Made by a program: the position numbers and the translations under genes
Shown: in pieces, positions 43,150-53,032 of the stretch
Position numbering within the stretch: position 1 is the first letter of the stretch
Layout of the letters: every line of letters starts with the position of its first letter
DNA from: CAZWKQ01 sp964634005
Lineage (GTDB): Bacteria > Bacteroidota > Bacteroidia > Bacteroidales > JACABE01
DNA: 64,000 nucleotides
Assembly: GCA_964634005.1 (NCBI GenBank)
Contig: CAZWKQ010000003.1
Coordinates: forward strand, 1-64,000
Direction: 5' to 3'
Notes under the pieces: model-generated
Told to the model about the DNA's origin: nothing
What the model saw: the letters and a program-made list of their open reading frames with translations, nothing else
Database searches by the model: none

Positions 43150-44457
43150 ATGAAAATTATAAGAATAGTAACAGTTTTAACATTGGTTTTTTTGAGTTTT
43201 GCGTTAAAAGCTCAGAAATTTGGGAAAACTCCCGAAGATAGTATAAATTGCATAACCAATATCTCGCTATATGGCGAATTTTACAAACAGGCAAACTATA
43301 AAGACGCTTTCAAACCATGGCGCGAAGTATTTACAAAATGTCCTATGGCAAGTGAAAATACTTTTATCAGAGGTGCTGTTATTTTAAAATATATAATCGA
43401 TAACGAAAAAGATATAAAACTCAAAGAAAAATATATAGATACATTGCTTCTGGTTTGGGATAAAAGAACTGAGTATTTTGGCAAAGAAGGTATGAATCTC
43501 GGCAAAAAAGCTATCGATTTGTTGACATACAGACCAAAAGAGAAAGAACAGATTTATTTAATGTTTAAAAAAGCTATTGAAATTGCCGGAAATTATTCGG
43601 AACCTATTGTAATGTACAATTACATGCTATCTACAATTGAATATGTTAAAATCGGTAAGGCCGATTCTTCTTTGATATTGGATAACTATGACTTTGTCAG
43701 CGACCTCATTGATAAAAACATGGCTAACGATGTAAAGAATAAAGATGAATACGACAAAGTTTTACAAAATATTGAGGTAATCATTGAGCCATATACTTCA
43801 TGTCAGGAGTTAATTAATATTTATAACAAGAAATTTAAACTAACTCCAAATGATGTATCACTTCTTAAAAAGATAACCAAAATATTGGATAAGAAAAAAT
43901 GTACCGATGATCCATTATTTTTCAAAGCTACAGAAAACTTATACAAGCTCGAACCTACACCTGAAACAGCATATTTAATGGGTAAAATGTCTTATGCTAA
44001 AAAACAATACAGTAAAGCAGCCGAATATTTGAACGATGCAGTAGGTAAAATGACCGAAAATAACGATAAAGCAAATATTTATCTGTTGTTAGCCGATATT
44101 TACAGCAATTTAGGACAATATACAACAGCAAGAAGTAACGCTTTAAAAGCATTAGAAGTAAAACCTAATGACGGAATGCCCTATATCATTATAGGAGATA
44201 TGTATGCACAATCTGCCAAATCTTGTGGCGATAATGAGTTGACCGAAAAAGTTGCTTTTTGGGCTGCTGTTGATAAATACAATCAGGCAAAAAGAGTTGA
44301 TCCTAATAATACTAAAGTAGTAGAAATAGCAAATAGCCGTATTGCTGCATATTCGAGAGCTTTCCCGAGCGATGACAATATCTTCTTTTACGGACTTAAA
44401 AAAGGCGAAACATACAGAGTCGGTTGCTGGATTAATGAAACTACCATCGTAAGATAA
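43150..44457 (+). CDS. Periplasmic TPR-repeat protein
   Basis: 435 residues with a signal peptide (about 1-21, ending LKAQ). After an N-terminal helical region (about 35-240) there are TPR-like repeats: ETAYLMGKMSYAKKQYSKAAEYL (about 275-297) and NIYLLLADIYSNLGQYTTARSNALKALEV (about 310-340), with PYIIIGDMYAQSA after them (each quoted in part of the motif). It lies between the barrel protein and lptC, 23 and 21 bp from its neighbours, so it is surely cotranscribed. This order is conserved in Bacteroidota and suggests a scaffold or assembly role in envelope biogenesis, but no function is established. Confidence 0.82.
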   Translation: MKIIRIVTVLTLVFLSFALKAQKFGKTPEDSINCITNISLYGEFYKQANYKDAFKPWREVFTKCPMASENTFIRGAVILKYIIDNEKDIKLKEKYIDTLLLVWDKRTEYFGKEGMNLGKKAIDLLTYRPKEKEQIYLMFKKAIEIAGNYSEPIVMYNYMLSTIEYVKIGKADSSLILDNYDFVSDLIDKNMANDVKNKDEYDKVLQNIEVIIEPYTSCQELINIYNKKFKLTPNDVSLLKKITKILDKKKCTDDPLFFKATENLYKLEPTPETAYLMGKMSYAKKQYSKAAEYLNDAVGKMTENNDKANIYLLLADIYSNLGQYTTARSNALKALEVKPNDGMPYIIIGDMYAQSAKSCGDNELTEKVAFWAAVDKYNQAKRVDPNNTKVVEIANSRIAAYSRAFPSDDNIFFYGLKKGETYRVGCWINETTIVR

Positions 44458-44478
44458 TTTTTTAAATTCATTATATAA

Positions 44479-45036
44479 ATGAAAAGGAATACCCGATTAT
44501 ACTTATATTTGATTATACTCGGGTATTTTTGTATTGTAACATCTTGCCAAAACGATATTGAAAAAATCAATATCCTTACAGATATTAATAAAATGCCTGT
44601 AGAATCTGCTAAAGAAGTTACAACAATCAGGAGTGATTCCGGAAAAATTCAATTATATATGACATCTCCTCAGCTCGATCGCTATCAAAGTGAACAGTCT
44701 TATACCAAATTTCCCAAAGGCCTTAAAGTATTTTTCTATGATGATTATATGAACGTAAAAATGATGTTATCTGCCAAATATGCCGTAAATTACGAAGATA
44801 GAAGAATATTTGAACTGAAAAACAATGTTGTTATCATTGACTATAAAAAAGGTGATACCATCTATACAGAAAGCATGGTTTGGGATCAAAGCAGAAAAAC
44901 TATATCTTCGGATGTATTAGTTAAAAGAATTAATAAAGATGGGGTTCTGTATGGCGAAGGTTTTGATGCCGACGAAAATTTCAACGAATATACTCTCCGC
45001 AGGCCAAGAGGTACAATAACTGTTGAAAATGAATAA
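44479..45036 (+). CDS. lptC: LPS export protein LptC-like lipoprotein
   Basis: 185 residues. A hydrophobic N-terminus (about 8-22) ends in a lipobox-like FCIVTSCQ, so a lipoprotein is likely, whereas E. coli LptC has a membrane anchor. The rest is a beta-jellyroll of OstA/LptC type: GKIQLYMTSPQLDRYQ, FPKGLKVFFYDD, MMLSAKYAVNYEDRRIFELKNNVVI (in part), and GDTIYTESMVWDQ. LptC takes LPS from the LptB2FG extractor and passes it to LptA. Neighbours include a PpiD-like chaperone and barrel protein, consistent with outer-membrane building. Confidence 0.88.
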   Translation: MKRNTRLYLYLIILGYFCIVTSCQNDIEKINILTDINKMPVESAKEVTTIRSDSGKIQLYMTSPQLDRYQSEQSYTKFPKGLKVFFYDDYMNVKMMLSAKYAVNYEDRRIFELKNNVVIIDYKKGDTIYTESMVWDQSRKTISSDVLVKRINKDGVLYGEGFDADENFNEYTLRRPRGTITVENE

Positions 45037-45065
45037 TTTGTTCCCAATTATTTTTACTATTTTTG
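45037..45065 (+). promoter_or_regulatory. Internal promoter before the CorC-like gene
   Basis: TTTG (45037-45040), a 17-bp spacer and a perfect -7 TATTTTTG (45058-45065) lie in the 91-bp gap after lptC. They would give a leader of about 55 bases. Confidence 0.45.
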
Positions 45066-45127
45066 CAGTTGTTAATTTCAAAATCAATCATTCAGTTAAA
45101 TAGGATTGATTTTAAATAAATAAAACC

Positions 45128-46399
45128 ATGAGCGATTGGGGAATAGTACTAATTACTTTGTTGTTTTCTGCATTGTGTTCCGGACTCGAAATTGCCTTTA
45201 TAAGTGCGAATAAGCTGAAGGTTGAAATCGACAAAAATAAAGGTCGTTTTACGAATCGCATAATTGCTAAATTTTACCAAACTCCTTGGAAATTTATCAG
45301 TGCTTTATTACTTGGTAACAATATATCTTTGGTAATATACGGAATTTATATGTCAAAAATTTTAAATCCTGTATTTATCGAACTTATTCCAAAAGAATTT
45401 CATTCCGAAACACTTTTATTAACCTTACAAACAATTATTGCCACAATCATTATTTTAATTACTGCCGAGTTTTTACCCAAAATATTATTCAGAATTAATG
45501 CAAATTATTCTTTACAACTTTTTGCATTACCGGCCATAATAATATATTATTTACTTTATCCTGTTGCATTTGTTTTCATTAGCACGGCAGAATATATTAT
45601 TGGCAGAATCTTTAAAATTAATCTGCAAAAACAAACTCATGTATTTTCACCAATTGATATTGATAACTATATTAATGAGTTTTCGGTTGATAGGCCTCAA
45701 GATAACAGTGAAATACAACAAGAGTTACAAATGTTTCAAAATGCTATTGATTTTCGCGATATTAAATTGCGGGAATGTATGATACCGAGAACAGAAATTA
45801 TTGCTATTGACAGTAAAAGTGAAATAAACGAATTGCTGAAAATATTTATCGATACTAATTTATCTAAAATATTGGTTTATGATAATTCTATTGATAATAT
45901 AATAGGATATGTACACTCTCATGATATGTTGAAACGCCCAAACTCTATAAAGCAAATATTAAAACCAATAATAATTGTTCCAGAAACAATGCTTGCAAAT
46001 AAACTATTACCAATGTTTATTGAGCAACAAAAAAGTATAGCCGTTGTTGTTGATGAATTTGGCGGAACATCAGGAATGCTAACGCTTGAAGATGTTATTG
46101 AAGAAATTTTTGGAGAAATTGATGATGAATTTGACATAGATGAATTAACTGAAAAAGTTATATCTGAAGATGAGTTTGAGTTTTCCGGAAGACTCGAAAT
46201 TGACTATTTGAATGATAATTACAATCTTTTTATTCCAGTGAGTGAAGAGTATGAAACCCTTGCAGGATTTATTATTCACAATTATGAAAATATTCCGAAA
46301 TCGGGGGAGATAATACAAATAGATAATTTTAGTTTCTTGATACTCGAAGCAACAAAAACCCAAATATTAAAGGTAAAACTTAAGCTTTTGAAGTCATAA
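45128..46399 (+). CDS. Hemolysin/CorC-family CNNM transport protein
   Basis: 423 residues. An N-terminal DUF21/CNNM membrane domain with about four helices (1-175) is followed by two CBS domains (about 200-330: MIPRTEIIAIDSKSEINELLKIF; SIAVVVDEFGGTSGMLTLEDVIEEIFGEI, both in part). A CorC_HlyC C-terminal domain (about 345-423) ends the protein. Such proteins are linked to Mg2+/Co2+ homeostasis; the older name hemolysin is misleading. In Bacteroidota a related protein, GldE, takes part in gliding, and this copy could be of that branch, but the sequence alone does not decide it. Confidence 0.88.
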   Translation: MSDWGIVLITLLFSALCSGLEIAFISANKLKVEIDKNKGRFTNRIIAKFYQTPWKFISALLLGNNISLVIYGIYMSKILNPVFIELIPKEFHSETLLLTLQTIIATIIILITAEFLPKILFRINANYSLQLFALPAIIIYYLLYPVAFVFISTAEYIIGRIFKINLQKQTHVFSPIDIDNYINEFSVDRPQDNSEIQQELQMFQNAIDFRDIKLRECMIPRTEIIAIDSKSEINELLKIFIDTNLSKILVYDNSIDNIIGYVHSHDMLKRPNSIKQILKPIIIVPETMLANKLLPMFIEQQKSIAVVVDEFGGTSGMLTLEDVIEEIFGEIDDEFDIDELTEKVISEDEFEFSGRLEIDYLNDNYNLFIPVSEEYETLAGFIIHNYENIPKSGEIIQIDNFSFLILEATKTQILKVKLKLLKS

Positions 46400-46485
46400 T
46401 TAGAAATATCTCCTTTATTGTCAGCAAATCAATACTAAAAAAGAATTTTTTTAATAATGATAATCAAAATTTTCAAAAAAAATTG

Positions 46486-46493
46486 TAAGTTTG
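46486..46493 (+). promoter_or_regulatory. -7 element TAAGTTTG before the PpiD-like gene
   Basis: A perfect TAnnTTTG lies 24 bases before the ATG at 46518, without a clear -33 partner. Confidence 0.4.
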
Positions 46494-46517
46494 CCGACTG
46501 TTTAAAAATAATTTACT

Positions 46518-48641
46518 ATGGCTATTATTGGAAAAATTAGAAAAAGATCAGGATTATTAATAATTTTAATAGGGGTGGCTATTGCCGGCTTCGTTCTGCA
46601 GGATGCTTTCAAAGGTACAAGAGGATTCAGAAATATTGATTTTGCTGAAGTTGATGGCGAAAAAATATCATATCGCGATTTTGACAAAAAAGTTGAAGAA
46701 CAATTAGAACAAATAAAAGCCCAACAGCAAAAAGATAATTTAACAAGCCAAGAAGTTTATCAGGTACGTCAAAGCGTATGGAACCAAATGGTAAACGATA
46801 TTTTAATGGGAAAAGAATACGAAAAATTGTCCATTGAAGTTACAACTGAGGAAATGAACGATATGTTTTATGGAAAATTCTTACATTCGTTTATTACTCA
46901 AAACTTCAAAAACCCCAATACAGGTCAGGTAGAGAGACAAAATGTCATTAATTATATAAACAATTTTGATCAATTACAACCTGAACAACAAAAACAGTGG
47001 AAAGCAATTGAAGATTACATTAAAGCCGACCGTTTGAGAACTAAATACAACAATTTACTTACAAAAAGTTATTATCTGCCCAAAGCTTTTCTAAAGAAGA
47101 CTTATCACGCTCAAAACGACAAAATGAAATTAAGATTTGTTGCATTAGATTATTCTTTGGTTTCGGATAGTGTAGCTAAAATTACCGATAAAGATTATCA
47201 GGCATATTACGACGAACATAAGAATGAGTTTGAACAGGAAGCAAGCAGAGATATTGATTATGTTATGTTTGAAATTCAGCCTTCAAAAGAGGATATTGAT
47301 AATGAGGTAAAAAGATGTGAGAATATTTTTGAAGAATTTAAAACTGCTACTAATATTGCCGATTTTGTAAACAGCTATTCCGACAGCAAGTACGACAGCT
47401 CTTTTAAAAAGAAGGGTACATTACCATATTTTATTGACTCAATGATGTTTAATTCACCGGTTGGAGCTATGTATCCCCCAAGAATGGAGAATGGTGTTAT
47501 TCAAATGGCAAAACTTGTTGATGTTCAGATGCGTCCTGATTCAATGAAAGCAAGCCATATTCTTTTTGCATATCAGGGAGCTTACGGAGCAAGAGATGCA
47601 AAACGCACTAAGGAAGAAGCTCAGAAAATAGCCGATAGTGTAAAACTTGTAGTTCAAAAAGACCCTGCTAAATTTGCCGAAATCGCTTTGAGTATGTCCG
47701 ATGACCCTTCTGCAAAAGAAAATAAAGGAGATTTAGGTTGGTTTATCGATCAATCTATGGTTGCACCTTTCAATGATGCCGTATTAAAGGGTAAAGTTGG
47801 CGATTATGTTGTTGTTGAAAGTATTTTTGGATATCATTTAATAAATATTACTGGTAAAAAAGCACCCGAAAAGAAAGTTAGGGTTGCTTTAATCACAAGA
47901 AAAATTGAAGCAAGTAATCAGACTTATAAAAATGTTTTTGCCAAAGCAAATAAATTTGCAAGCGAAAATACTACATTAGAACAATTTGAAGCTACAATAA
48001 AAAAAGAAGGATTAGTAAAAAGAACCGCAGAATATGTTCAACCTATGGCTGATTATATTCCCGGTGTTCAAAATGCAAGAGAACTTGTAAGATGGGCATT
48101 TAATAAAGATACAAAGAAGAATGATGTATCGAAACAAGTTTTTGAGTTTGAAAATATGTTTATTGTCGCTGTTCTTAAAGAAGTCAGAGAAAAAGGTATA
48201 GCTCCGCTTGAACAAATAAAACCAAGAATCGAATTTATGGTTAAAAGAGACAAGAAAGCAGCCATATTAATTGAAAAAGCAAATAAATCCATAAATCAAA
48301 ACAAAGATATTTATTCATTGGCTTCTATGTTAAACTCAAAAGTTGATACTGTAGATTTACTTAATTATTCTTCATTCAATTTAGGAAACAGAGGTTACGA
48401 ACCCGAAGTTATCGGAACAGCCTTTGCTATGAAGCTAAATACTTTGTCTAAGCCAATCAAAGGATACTCAGGTGTTTACATTATTCATACTGATGAGTTT
48501 GAAAAAGCTCCTGAAACAAATGATTACTCACTCATATTAATGCAGCAGAGAAACAATTTTGAACAAAGAGTAAATTCAAACTTATTCAGAGCAATTCAAG
48601 ATAAAGCAGAAATAATTGATAATAGAATAATGTTTTATTAG
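46518..48641 (+). CDS. PpiD-like periplasmic peptidyl-prolyl isomerase/chaperone
   Basis: 707 residues. One N-terminal membrane anchor (about 11-30, SGLLIILIGVAIAGFVLQDAF in part) tethers a SurA/PpiD-type helical chaperone domain (about 35-230). A parvulin (PPIC) domain follows (about 343-445: MKASHILFAYQGAYG, KIADSVKLVVQKDPAKF, NKGDLGWFIDQSMVAPF). A second, degenerate PPIase-like region and C-terminal helices complete it. It would help newly exported outer-membrane proteins fold in the periplasm. It is the last gene of the envelope cluster and ends at a strong terminator. Confidence 0.92.
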   Translation: MAIIGKIRKRSGLLIILIGVAIAGFVLQDAFKGTRGFRNIDFAEVDGEKISYRDFDKKVEEQLEQIKAQQQKDNLTSQEVYQVRQSVWNQMVNDILMGKEYEKLSIEVTTEEMNDMFYGKFLHSFITQNFKNPNTGQVERQNVINYINNFDQLQPEQQKQWKAIEDYIKADRLRTKYNNLLTKSYYLPKAFLKKTYHAQNDKMKLRFVALDYSLVSDSVAKITDKDYQAYYDEHKNEFEQEASRDIDYVMFEIQPSKEDIDNEVKRCENIFEEFKTATNIADFVNSYSDSKYDSSFKKKGTLPYFIDSMMFNSPVGAMYPPRMENGVIQMAKLVDVQMRPDSMKASHILFAYQGAYGARDAKRTKEEAQKIADSVKLVVQKDPAKFAEIALSMSDDPSAKENKGDLGWFIDQSMVAPFNDAVLKGKVGDYVVVESIFGYHLINITGKKAPEKKVRVALITRKIEASNQTYKNVFAKANKFASENTTLEQFEATIKKEGLVKRTAEYVQPMADYIPGVQNARELVRWAFNKDTKKNDVSKQVFEFENMFIVAVLKEVREKGIAPLEQIKPRIEFMVKRDKKAAILIEKANKSINQNKDIYSLASMLNSKVDTVDLLNYSSFNLGNRGYEPEVIGTAFAMKLNTLSKPIKGYSGVYIIHTDEFEKAPETNDYSLILMQQRNNFEQRVNSNLFRAIQDKAEIIDNRIMFY

Positions 48642-48662
48642 GAGTGTTTTGAGTGATAAAAT

Positions 48663-48698
48663 AAAAAAGAGGCTTATACATAGTATAGCCTCTTTTTT
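48663..48698. terminator. Bidirectional terminator between ppiD-like gene and ferredoxin
   Basis: AAAAAAGAGGCT (48663-48674) and AGCCTCTTTTTT (48687-48698) form a 12-bp stem with further TATA pairing, with A6 and T6 on either side. The two flanking genes converge on it. Confidence 0.88.
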
Positions 48699-48716
48699 AT
48701 TTTATTTCCCTGATAA

Positions 48717-48884
48717 TTATTCCGGGTGAATTGCTTCAACAGGACATACATCAGCACATGAACCGCAATCAGTGCAGATTTCAGGGTCAATTTTATAGAT
48801 GTCGCCTTCAGAAATAGCTTCTACTGGGCATTCATCAATACAAGTACCGCAAGCAGTACAGTCATCAGTGATTTTATAAGCCAT
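48717..48884 (-). CDS. 2x[4Fe-4S] ferredoxin
   Basis: A 55-residue ORF with two clusters of CxxCxxCxxxCP: C9, C12, C15, C19 and C37, C40, C43, C47. The motifs read CTACGTCIDECPVEAI and CTDCGSCADVCPVEAI. The protein starts MAYKITDDC and ends in HPE. It is a clostridial-type bacterial ferredoxin, a soluble low-potential electron carrier for enzymes such as pyruvate:ferredoxin oxidoreductase. The pseudo-twofold repeat is obvious. A minus-strand -7-like TATATTTG lies at 48925-48918. Its presence fits an anaerobic or microaerobic branch of metabolism. Confidence 0.95.
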   Translation of the reverse strand: MAYKITDDCTACGTCIDECPVEAISEGDIYKIDPEICTDCGSCADVCPVEAIHPE

Positions 48885-49056
48885 AATAAATTATGTTTTA
48901 ATTAAAATTTACAATTGCAAATATATCATATTATATTTAAAAACATCATATTTTTTATATTAATTATTTCAAAAATGTTCGATTTATTACTTTAAACATT
49001 GTTCAACTCACACCAAAATAGCTTAAAGCAAATTTTTTTGTTTTGAAAAAAACTTG

Positions 49057-49064
49057 TAGGTTTG
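49057..49064 (+). promoter_or_regulatory. -7 element TAGGTTTG for tamL
   Basis: A perfect TAnnTTTG ends 19 bases before the GTG start at 49084; a TTTG lies 16 bp upstream at 49037-49040. Confidence 0.45.
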
Positions 49065-49083
49065 TGTTTTAAAAAAATTAAAA

Positions 49084-51438
49084 GTGATATTTATCAAATC
49101 AAAATATAATTTACTCATAGTATTTTTAGTCAGTTTACTAATTACATCTTGCAGTTCAACGCGCAAGGTACCCGAAGGTAAATTTTTGTTGAGAAAAAAT
49201 ATTATTGAAGTAAATAACAAAAATATAAGTAAGGAAGAAATTTCGGGTCTGATAAAGCAAAAACCCAATAAAAAATTTTTTGGTATTAGATTTAAACTTG
49301 CATTTTATAATCTTTCAAGAACAAACAATCCAAAAGGGTTTAGTAAATTTCTTCAAAGAATTGGCGAACCTCCGGTTATACTCGATACTATTAAAACTAA
49401 TAATAGTTTAGAGCAGATTTATTTATACCTGAATAATCACGGATATTTTAACTCAAAGTTGGATAAAAGTATTAAATATACTGCAAAAAAAGCCAAAGTT
49501 ACTTATAAAATCAATGTAGAAGAGCCATATAGAATAAATAATATTGAATATGCCGTTGAAGATAAAGATCTTGTAAACAACATTCTTGCAAAAACGAGTA
49601 ATTCTTATATCAAGGAAGGAGATATTTTTAGTACCGAAAAATTTGAAAAAGAAAGAGAAAGAATAACAGCTTATTTAAAAAATAGCGGCTATTTTGCTTT
49701 TAATAAAGATTTTGTGGTTTATTCGGTTGATAGTTCTTTAAATTCGAAAAAAATGAACGTAAGACTGACAGTTAAATCTCCAAAATTGAAAGTCGTTGAT
49801 GGTGATACATTAATATATCCGAAACATATTAGGTATAAAATTTCCAAAATATTTATCTACCCTGATTTTAATCCTGTAGTTTCCGATACTTTAAAAAAAG
49901 ATACTGTATTGTTTTCGATTCCTCAATTTGAGAACAGGAGAAAATTGAATAATTACACCTTTATTTGCAGTAATAAAATGAGAATCAGGCCAAAAACTCT
50001 TTCTCAATCAATTTTCATTAATACCGACAGCTATTTTAATCTTACCGATGTTGAACAAACTTACAATAGATTATCTGAATTAAAAAATTTCCGTTTTATA
50101 AACATAAATTTTGATGAAATTGCAAAAGACAATAACGATACAATAAAAAACTGTAAAAATCTGCTATGTAATATCGAATTATCAAGGAATAAAGTTAATT
50201 CCTATTCAACTGAAATAGAGGCAAGTAATTCATCGGGTTATTTTGGTATTACTGGTAATATACTATTTCAGAACAGGAATTTCTTTAAGGGTGCAGAAAT
50301 TTTTAATTTAAGATTGAAAGGAGTACTTGATAATCAGAAAATTAATATTTATACTTCCGACAAAGACAGACCTTTATTTAATACTTATGAAACCGGTATT
50401 GAAGTTGGTTTCGAAATTCCGAAATTCCTGATTCCTGTACCCGAAGAGCGGTTTAATAAATATTTTAAGCCAAAAACAGTTATTTCTACAGGTTATCATT
50501 ATCAAAACCGTCCTGATTTCATTCGAACTATTACTATGGCATCGTTTGGTTATGAATGGAAGCAAAATAAATATATTCAGCATTTATTTAACCCGATTGA
50601 AGTAAATGCAGTTAAAATTTACCCTGATTCATCTATTAAAGCTTCTATAGATGCAATGGCCGACAAAAGATTGAAATATCAGTACACCGACCATTTTATT
50701 CTTAACCTGAAATATATTTTTGTTTATAATTCTCAAGAACTAAACCGAAGGAAGAACTTTACCTTTTTTAGAGCAAATATCGAAACAGCAGGTAATTTCC
50801 TTTATTTAACAAAAAAATTATTTGATGATAAAAAAAATCCGGAAGGTGATTATGAGGTTTTCAATCTTATTTATTCACAATATGCACGTTTTGAGTTAGA
50901 GTTAAGACGTTATATTTATTTTAACCGAACAAATAACCTTGTTTTAAGAACATCAGGCGGGTGGGGAATTCCTTACGGAAATTCAAAACAATTGCCTTAT
51001 GAAAAAAGTTTTATTTCAGGAGGTACTAATGACATTAGGGCTTGGAGATTAAGAACTCTTGGTCCGGGTTCTTATTACGATACTATAATCGAAAATTTTG
51101 ACAGAGTTGGTGATATTTCAATTAAATTCAACATTGAACACAGATTTCAGATATATAAATTTTTACATGGAGCTTTCTTTGTCGATGCAGGAAATATATG
51201 GTTAAATAAACCCAATATCCAATTTCCTGAAGGAGAATTTTCAATAAATAAATTAATTCCGCAAATTGCAATTGGTTCAGGTTTTGGGCTTAGGCTTGAT
51301 TTAAACTTTTTTATAGTAAGGATTGACGCCGCAATTCCGGTTAAAGACCCATCAAAACCCAAAGGGTATCAATGGGTTATTAATGATGCAAAACTTAGTA
51401 GTGTTGTGTTTAATTTTGGTATTGGTTACCCGTTCTGA
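49084..51438 (+). CDS. tamL: Lipidated BamA/TamA-family outer-membrane protein (TamL)
   Basis: 784 residues starting at GTG. Signal peptide with lipobox (VSLLITSCSS, Cys near 23), which marks the Bacteroidota TamL branch; ordinary TamA is not lipidated. Several POTRA-like repeats (about 35-330: KVPEGKFLLRKNIIEVNN, LYLNNHGYFNSKLDKS, ITAYLKNSGYFAFNKDF) precede a C-terminal 16-strand Omp85 barrel. The barrel contains FISGGTNDIRAWRLRTLGPG, the RAWR version of the lid-lock VRGF motif, and ends VVFNFGIGYPF with a terminal aromatic. It helps insert outer-membrane proteins. It is next to a histidine kinase and hemW. Confidence 0.9.
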   Translation: MIFIKSKYNLLIVFLVSLLITSCSSTRKVPEGKFLLRKNIIEVNNKNISKEEISGLIKQKPNKKFFGIRFKLAFYNLSRTNNPKGFSKFLQRIGEPPVILDTIKTNNSLEQIYLYLNNHGYFNSKLDKSIKYTAKKAKVTYKINVEEPYRINNIEYAVEDKDLVNNILAKTSNSYIKEGDIFSTEKFEKERERITAYLKNSGYFAFNKDFVVYSVDSSLNSKKMNVRLTVKSPKLKVVDGDTLIYPKHIRYKISKIFIYPDFNPVVSDTLKKDTVLFSIPQFENRRKLNNYTFICSNKMRIRPKTLSQSIFINTDSYFNLTDVEQTYNRLSELKNFRFININFDEIAKDNNDTIKNCKNLLCNIELSRNKVNSYSTEIEASNSSGYFGITGNILFQNRNFFKGAEIFNLRLKGVLDNQKINIYTSDKDRPLFNTYETGIEVGFEIPKFLIPVPEERFNKYFKPKTVISTGYHYQNRPDFIRTITMASFGYEWKQNKYIQHLFNPIEVNAVKIYPDSSIKASIDAMADKRLKYQYTDHFILNLKYIFVYNSQELNRRKNFTFFRANIETAGNFLYLTKKLFDDKKNPEGDYEVFNLIYSQYARFELELRRYIYFNRTNNLVLRTSGGWGIPYGNSKQLPYEKSFISGGTNDIRAWRLRTLGPGSYYDTIIENFDRVGDISIKFNIEHRFQIYKFLHGAFFVDAGNIWLNKPNIQFPEGEFSINKLIPQIAIGSGFGLRLDLNFFIVRIDAAIPVKDPSKPKGYQWVINDAKLSSVVFNFGIGYPF

Positions 51439-51501
51439 TTTTTAATCTCTTTCTTACTTAATATTTTTGACTGATGCAATAAATATTGAATAATATTTTT
51501 T

Positions 51502-51509
51502 TAAGTTTG
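51502..51509 (+). promoter_or_regulatory. -7 element TAAGTTTG for the histidine kinase/hemW unit
   Basis: A perfect TAnnTTTG lies 14 bases before the TTG start at 51524, a leader length like that of deoC. Confidence 0.45.
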
Positions 51510-51523
51510 TAAAAAAAAGACAA

Positions 51524-53032
51524 TTGGACATTTACGCAAAAAAAAGACGATGGAAGTGGATACTAATGTTTTCTGCATTAGTAATAGTAACTATTTCATT
51601 ATGGTACACAAATACTCTTGTTAAAAAAATTGCTCAAGACGAAAGGACAAAAGTAAAAATTTGGGCAGAAGCTATACAACGTAAAGCTAACTTGGTGAAT
51701 TATACCGATATCTTTTTCGAAAAAATCAAAAAAGAAGAAAGAAAAAATGTTGAATTATGGGCAGAAGCCTATAAAAAACTTATGAATCCTGCACAAAATG
51801 AAGATCTTACATTGTATCTTAAAATAATATCAGAAAATACAAACATCCCTGTAATAATAACCGATGTTAATTTCAATATACAGCTAACTCGTAATACCGA
51901 TTTTTCGCCTGATACGGTAAAAGTTCTCTCAGGGAAGTTACTCGAGGAATACACAAAATTTGATCCAATAAAATACAGCGAGTATAATATTACATTTTAT
52001 CTTTTTTATAAAGAATCAAAGCTTTATACAGGGCTAAGAATGGTTATTGACGATTTAATAAGGTCTTTTTTTTCGGAGGTAGTTGATAATTCATTGTCGG
52101 TACCCGTTGTTATTGTTGATAGTTTGAAACAAAATTTGATTGCATCGGGAAATATAAGTCAGGAAATTTTAAAGGACTCTGCAACATTAGAAAAAGCACT
52201 TCAACAAATGGCTGTTGAAAATACTCCGATAGAAGTTGAGCTTGCCGGTACTGGGAAAAAATATATTTACTACGAAAATTCTTATTTACTTACACAGCTT
52301 AAGTATTATCCTTATGTACAATTGATAATCATTGGAATTTTTCTGTTAATTTCTTATATGCTTTTCAGTACATTCAGAAAGTCTGAACAAAATCAGGTTT
52401 GGCTCGGGATGTCAAAGGAAACTGCACATCAGTTAGGCACACCGCTCTCATCGTTGATTGCATGGGTCGAAATGCTTAAAATGAGTGGAGTTAATGATAA
52501 TATGACCAATGAAATTGAGAAAGATATTGAAAGACTAAATACAATAACGCAGCGATTTTCAAAAATAGGTTCTTTACCCGAATTGAAGAATGAAGATATA
52601 ATTGAAGTAATAAAAAATGCTATTTCATATTTAAAAACACGATCGCCTAATAAAGTAAAATATACCTACTTATACCCCGAAAACAAAAAAATAATAGTAC
52701 CGTTAAACGTTCATCTTTTCGATTGGGTTATTGAAAATCTAACCAGAAATGCCATAGATGCAATGGGGGGCGAAGGGGAAATTACATTCAGTTTGTTTGA
52801 GGATGATAAATATGTTTATATTGATATAAGTGATACAGGAAAGGGAATAAACAAAAAACACTTCAAAACTATTTTTAATCCCGGATATACATCTAAAAAA
52901 AGAGGTTGGGGGCTTGGCTTATCACTTTCACACAGAATTATTTCAGAATATCATTCGGGTAAGATATTCGTTAAAAGTTCCGTAATTAATAAAGGTACAA
53001 CATTTCGTATAATGTTGAAAAACAAAGTTTAA
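51524..53032 (+). CDS. Membrane sensor histidine kinase
   Basis: 502 residues from a TTG start. Membrane segment 1 (about 11-28, KWILMFSALVIVTISLWY) leads to a ~230-residue periplasmic sensor. Membrane segment 2 (about 264-284, LIIIGIFLLISYMLF) follows. HisKA-like dimerisation box KETAHQLGTPLSSLIAWVEML (about 300-320) holds the phospho-His. HATPase_c has the N-box ENLTRNAIDAMGGEG and G-boxes DTGKGINKK and RGWGLGLSLSHRI. No response regulator is adjacent, so it is an orphan kinase here. It shares a one-base overlap (TAATG) with hemW, an odd but tight pairing. Confidence 0.9.
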   Translation: MDIYAKKRRWKWILMFSALVIVTISLWYTNTLVKKIAQDERTKVKIWAEAIQRKANLVNYTDIFFEKIKKEERKNVELWAEAYKKLMNPAQNEDLTLYLKIISENTNIPVIITDVNFNIQLTRNTDFSPDTVKVLSGKLLEEYTKFDPIKYSEYNITFYLFYKESKLYTGLRMVIDDLIRSFFSEVVDNSLSVPVVIVDSLKQNLIASGNISQEILKDSATLEKALQQMAVENTPIEVELAGTGKKYIYYENSYLLTQLKYYPYVQLIIIGIFLLISYMLFSTFRKSEQNQVWLGMSKETAHQLGTPLSSLIAWVEMLKMSGVNDNMTNEIEKDIERLNTITQRFSKIGSLPELKNEDIIEVIKNAISYLKTRSPNKVKYTYLYPENKKIIVPLNVHLFDWVIENLTRNAIDAMGGEGEITFSLFEDDKYVYIDISDTGKGINKKHFKTIFNPGYTSKKRGWGLGLSLSHRIISEYHSGKIFVKSSVINKGTTFRIMLKNKV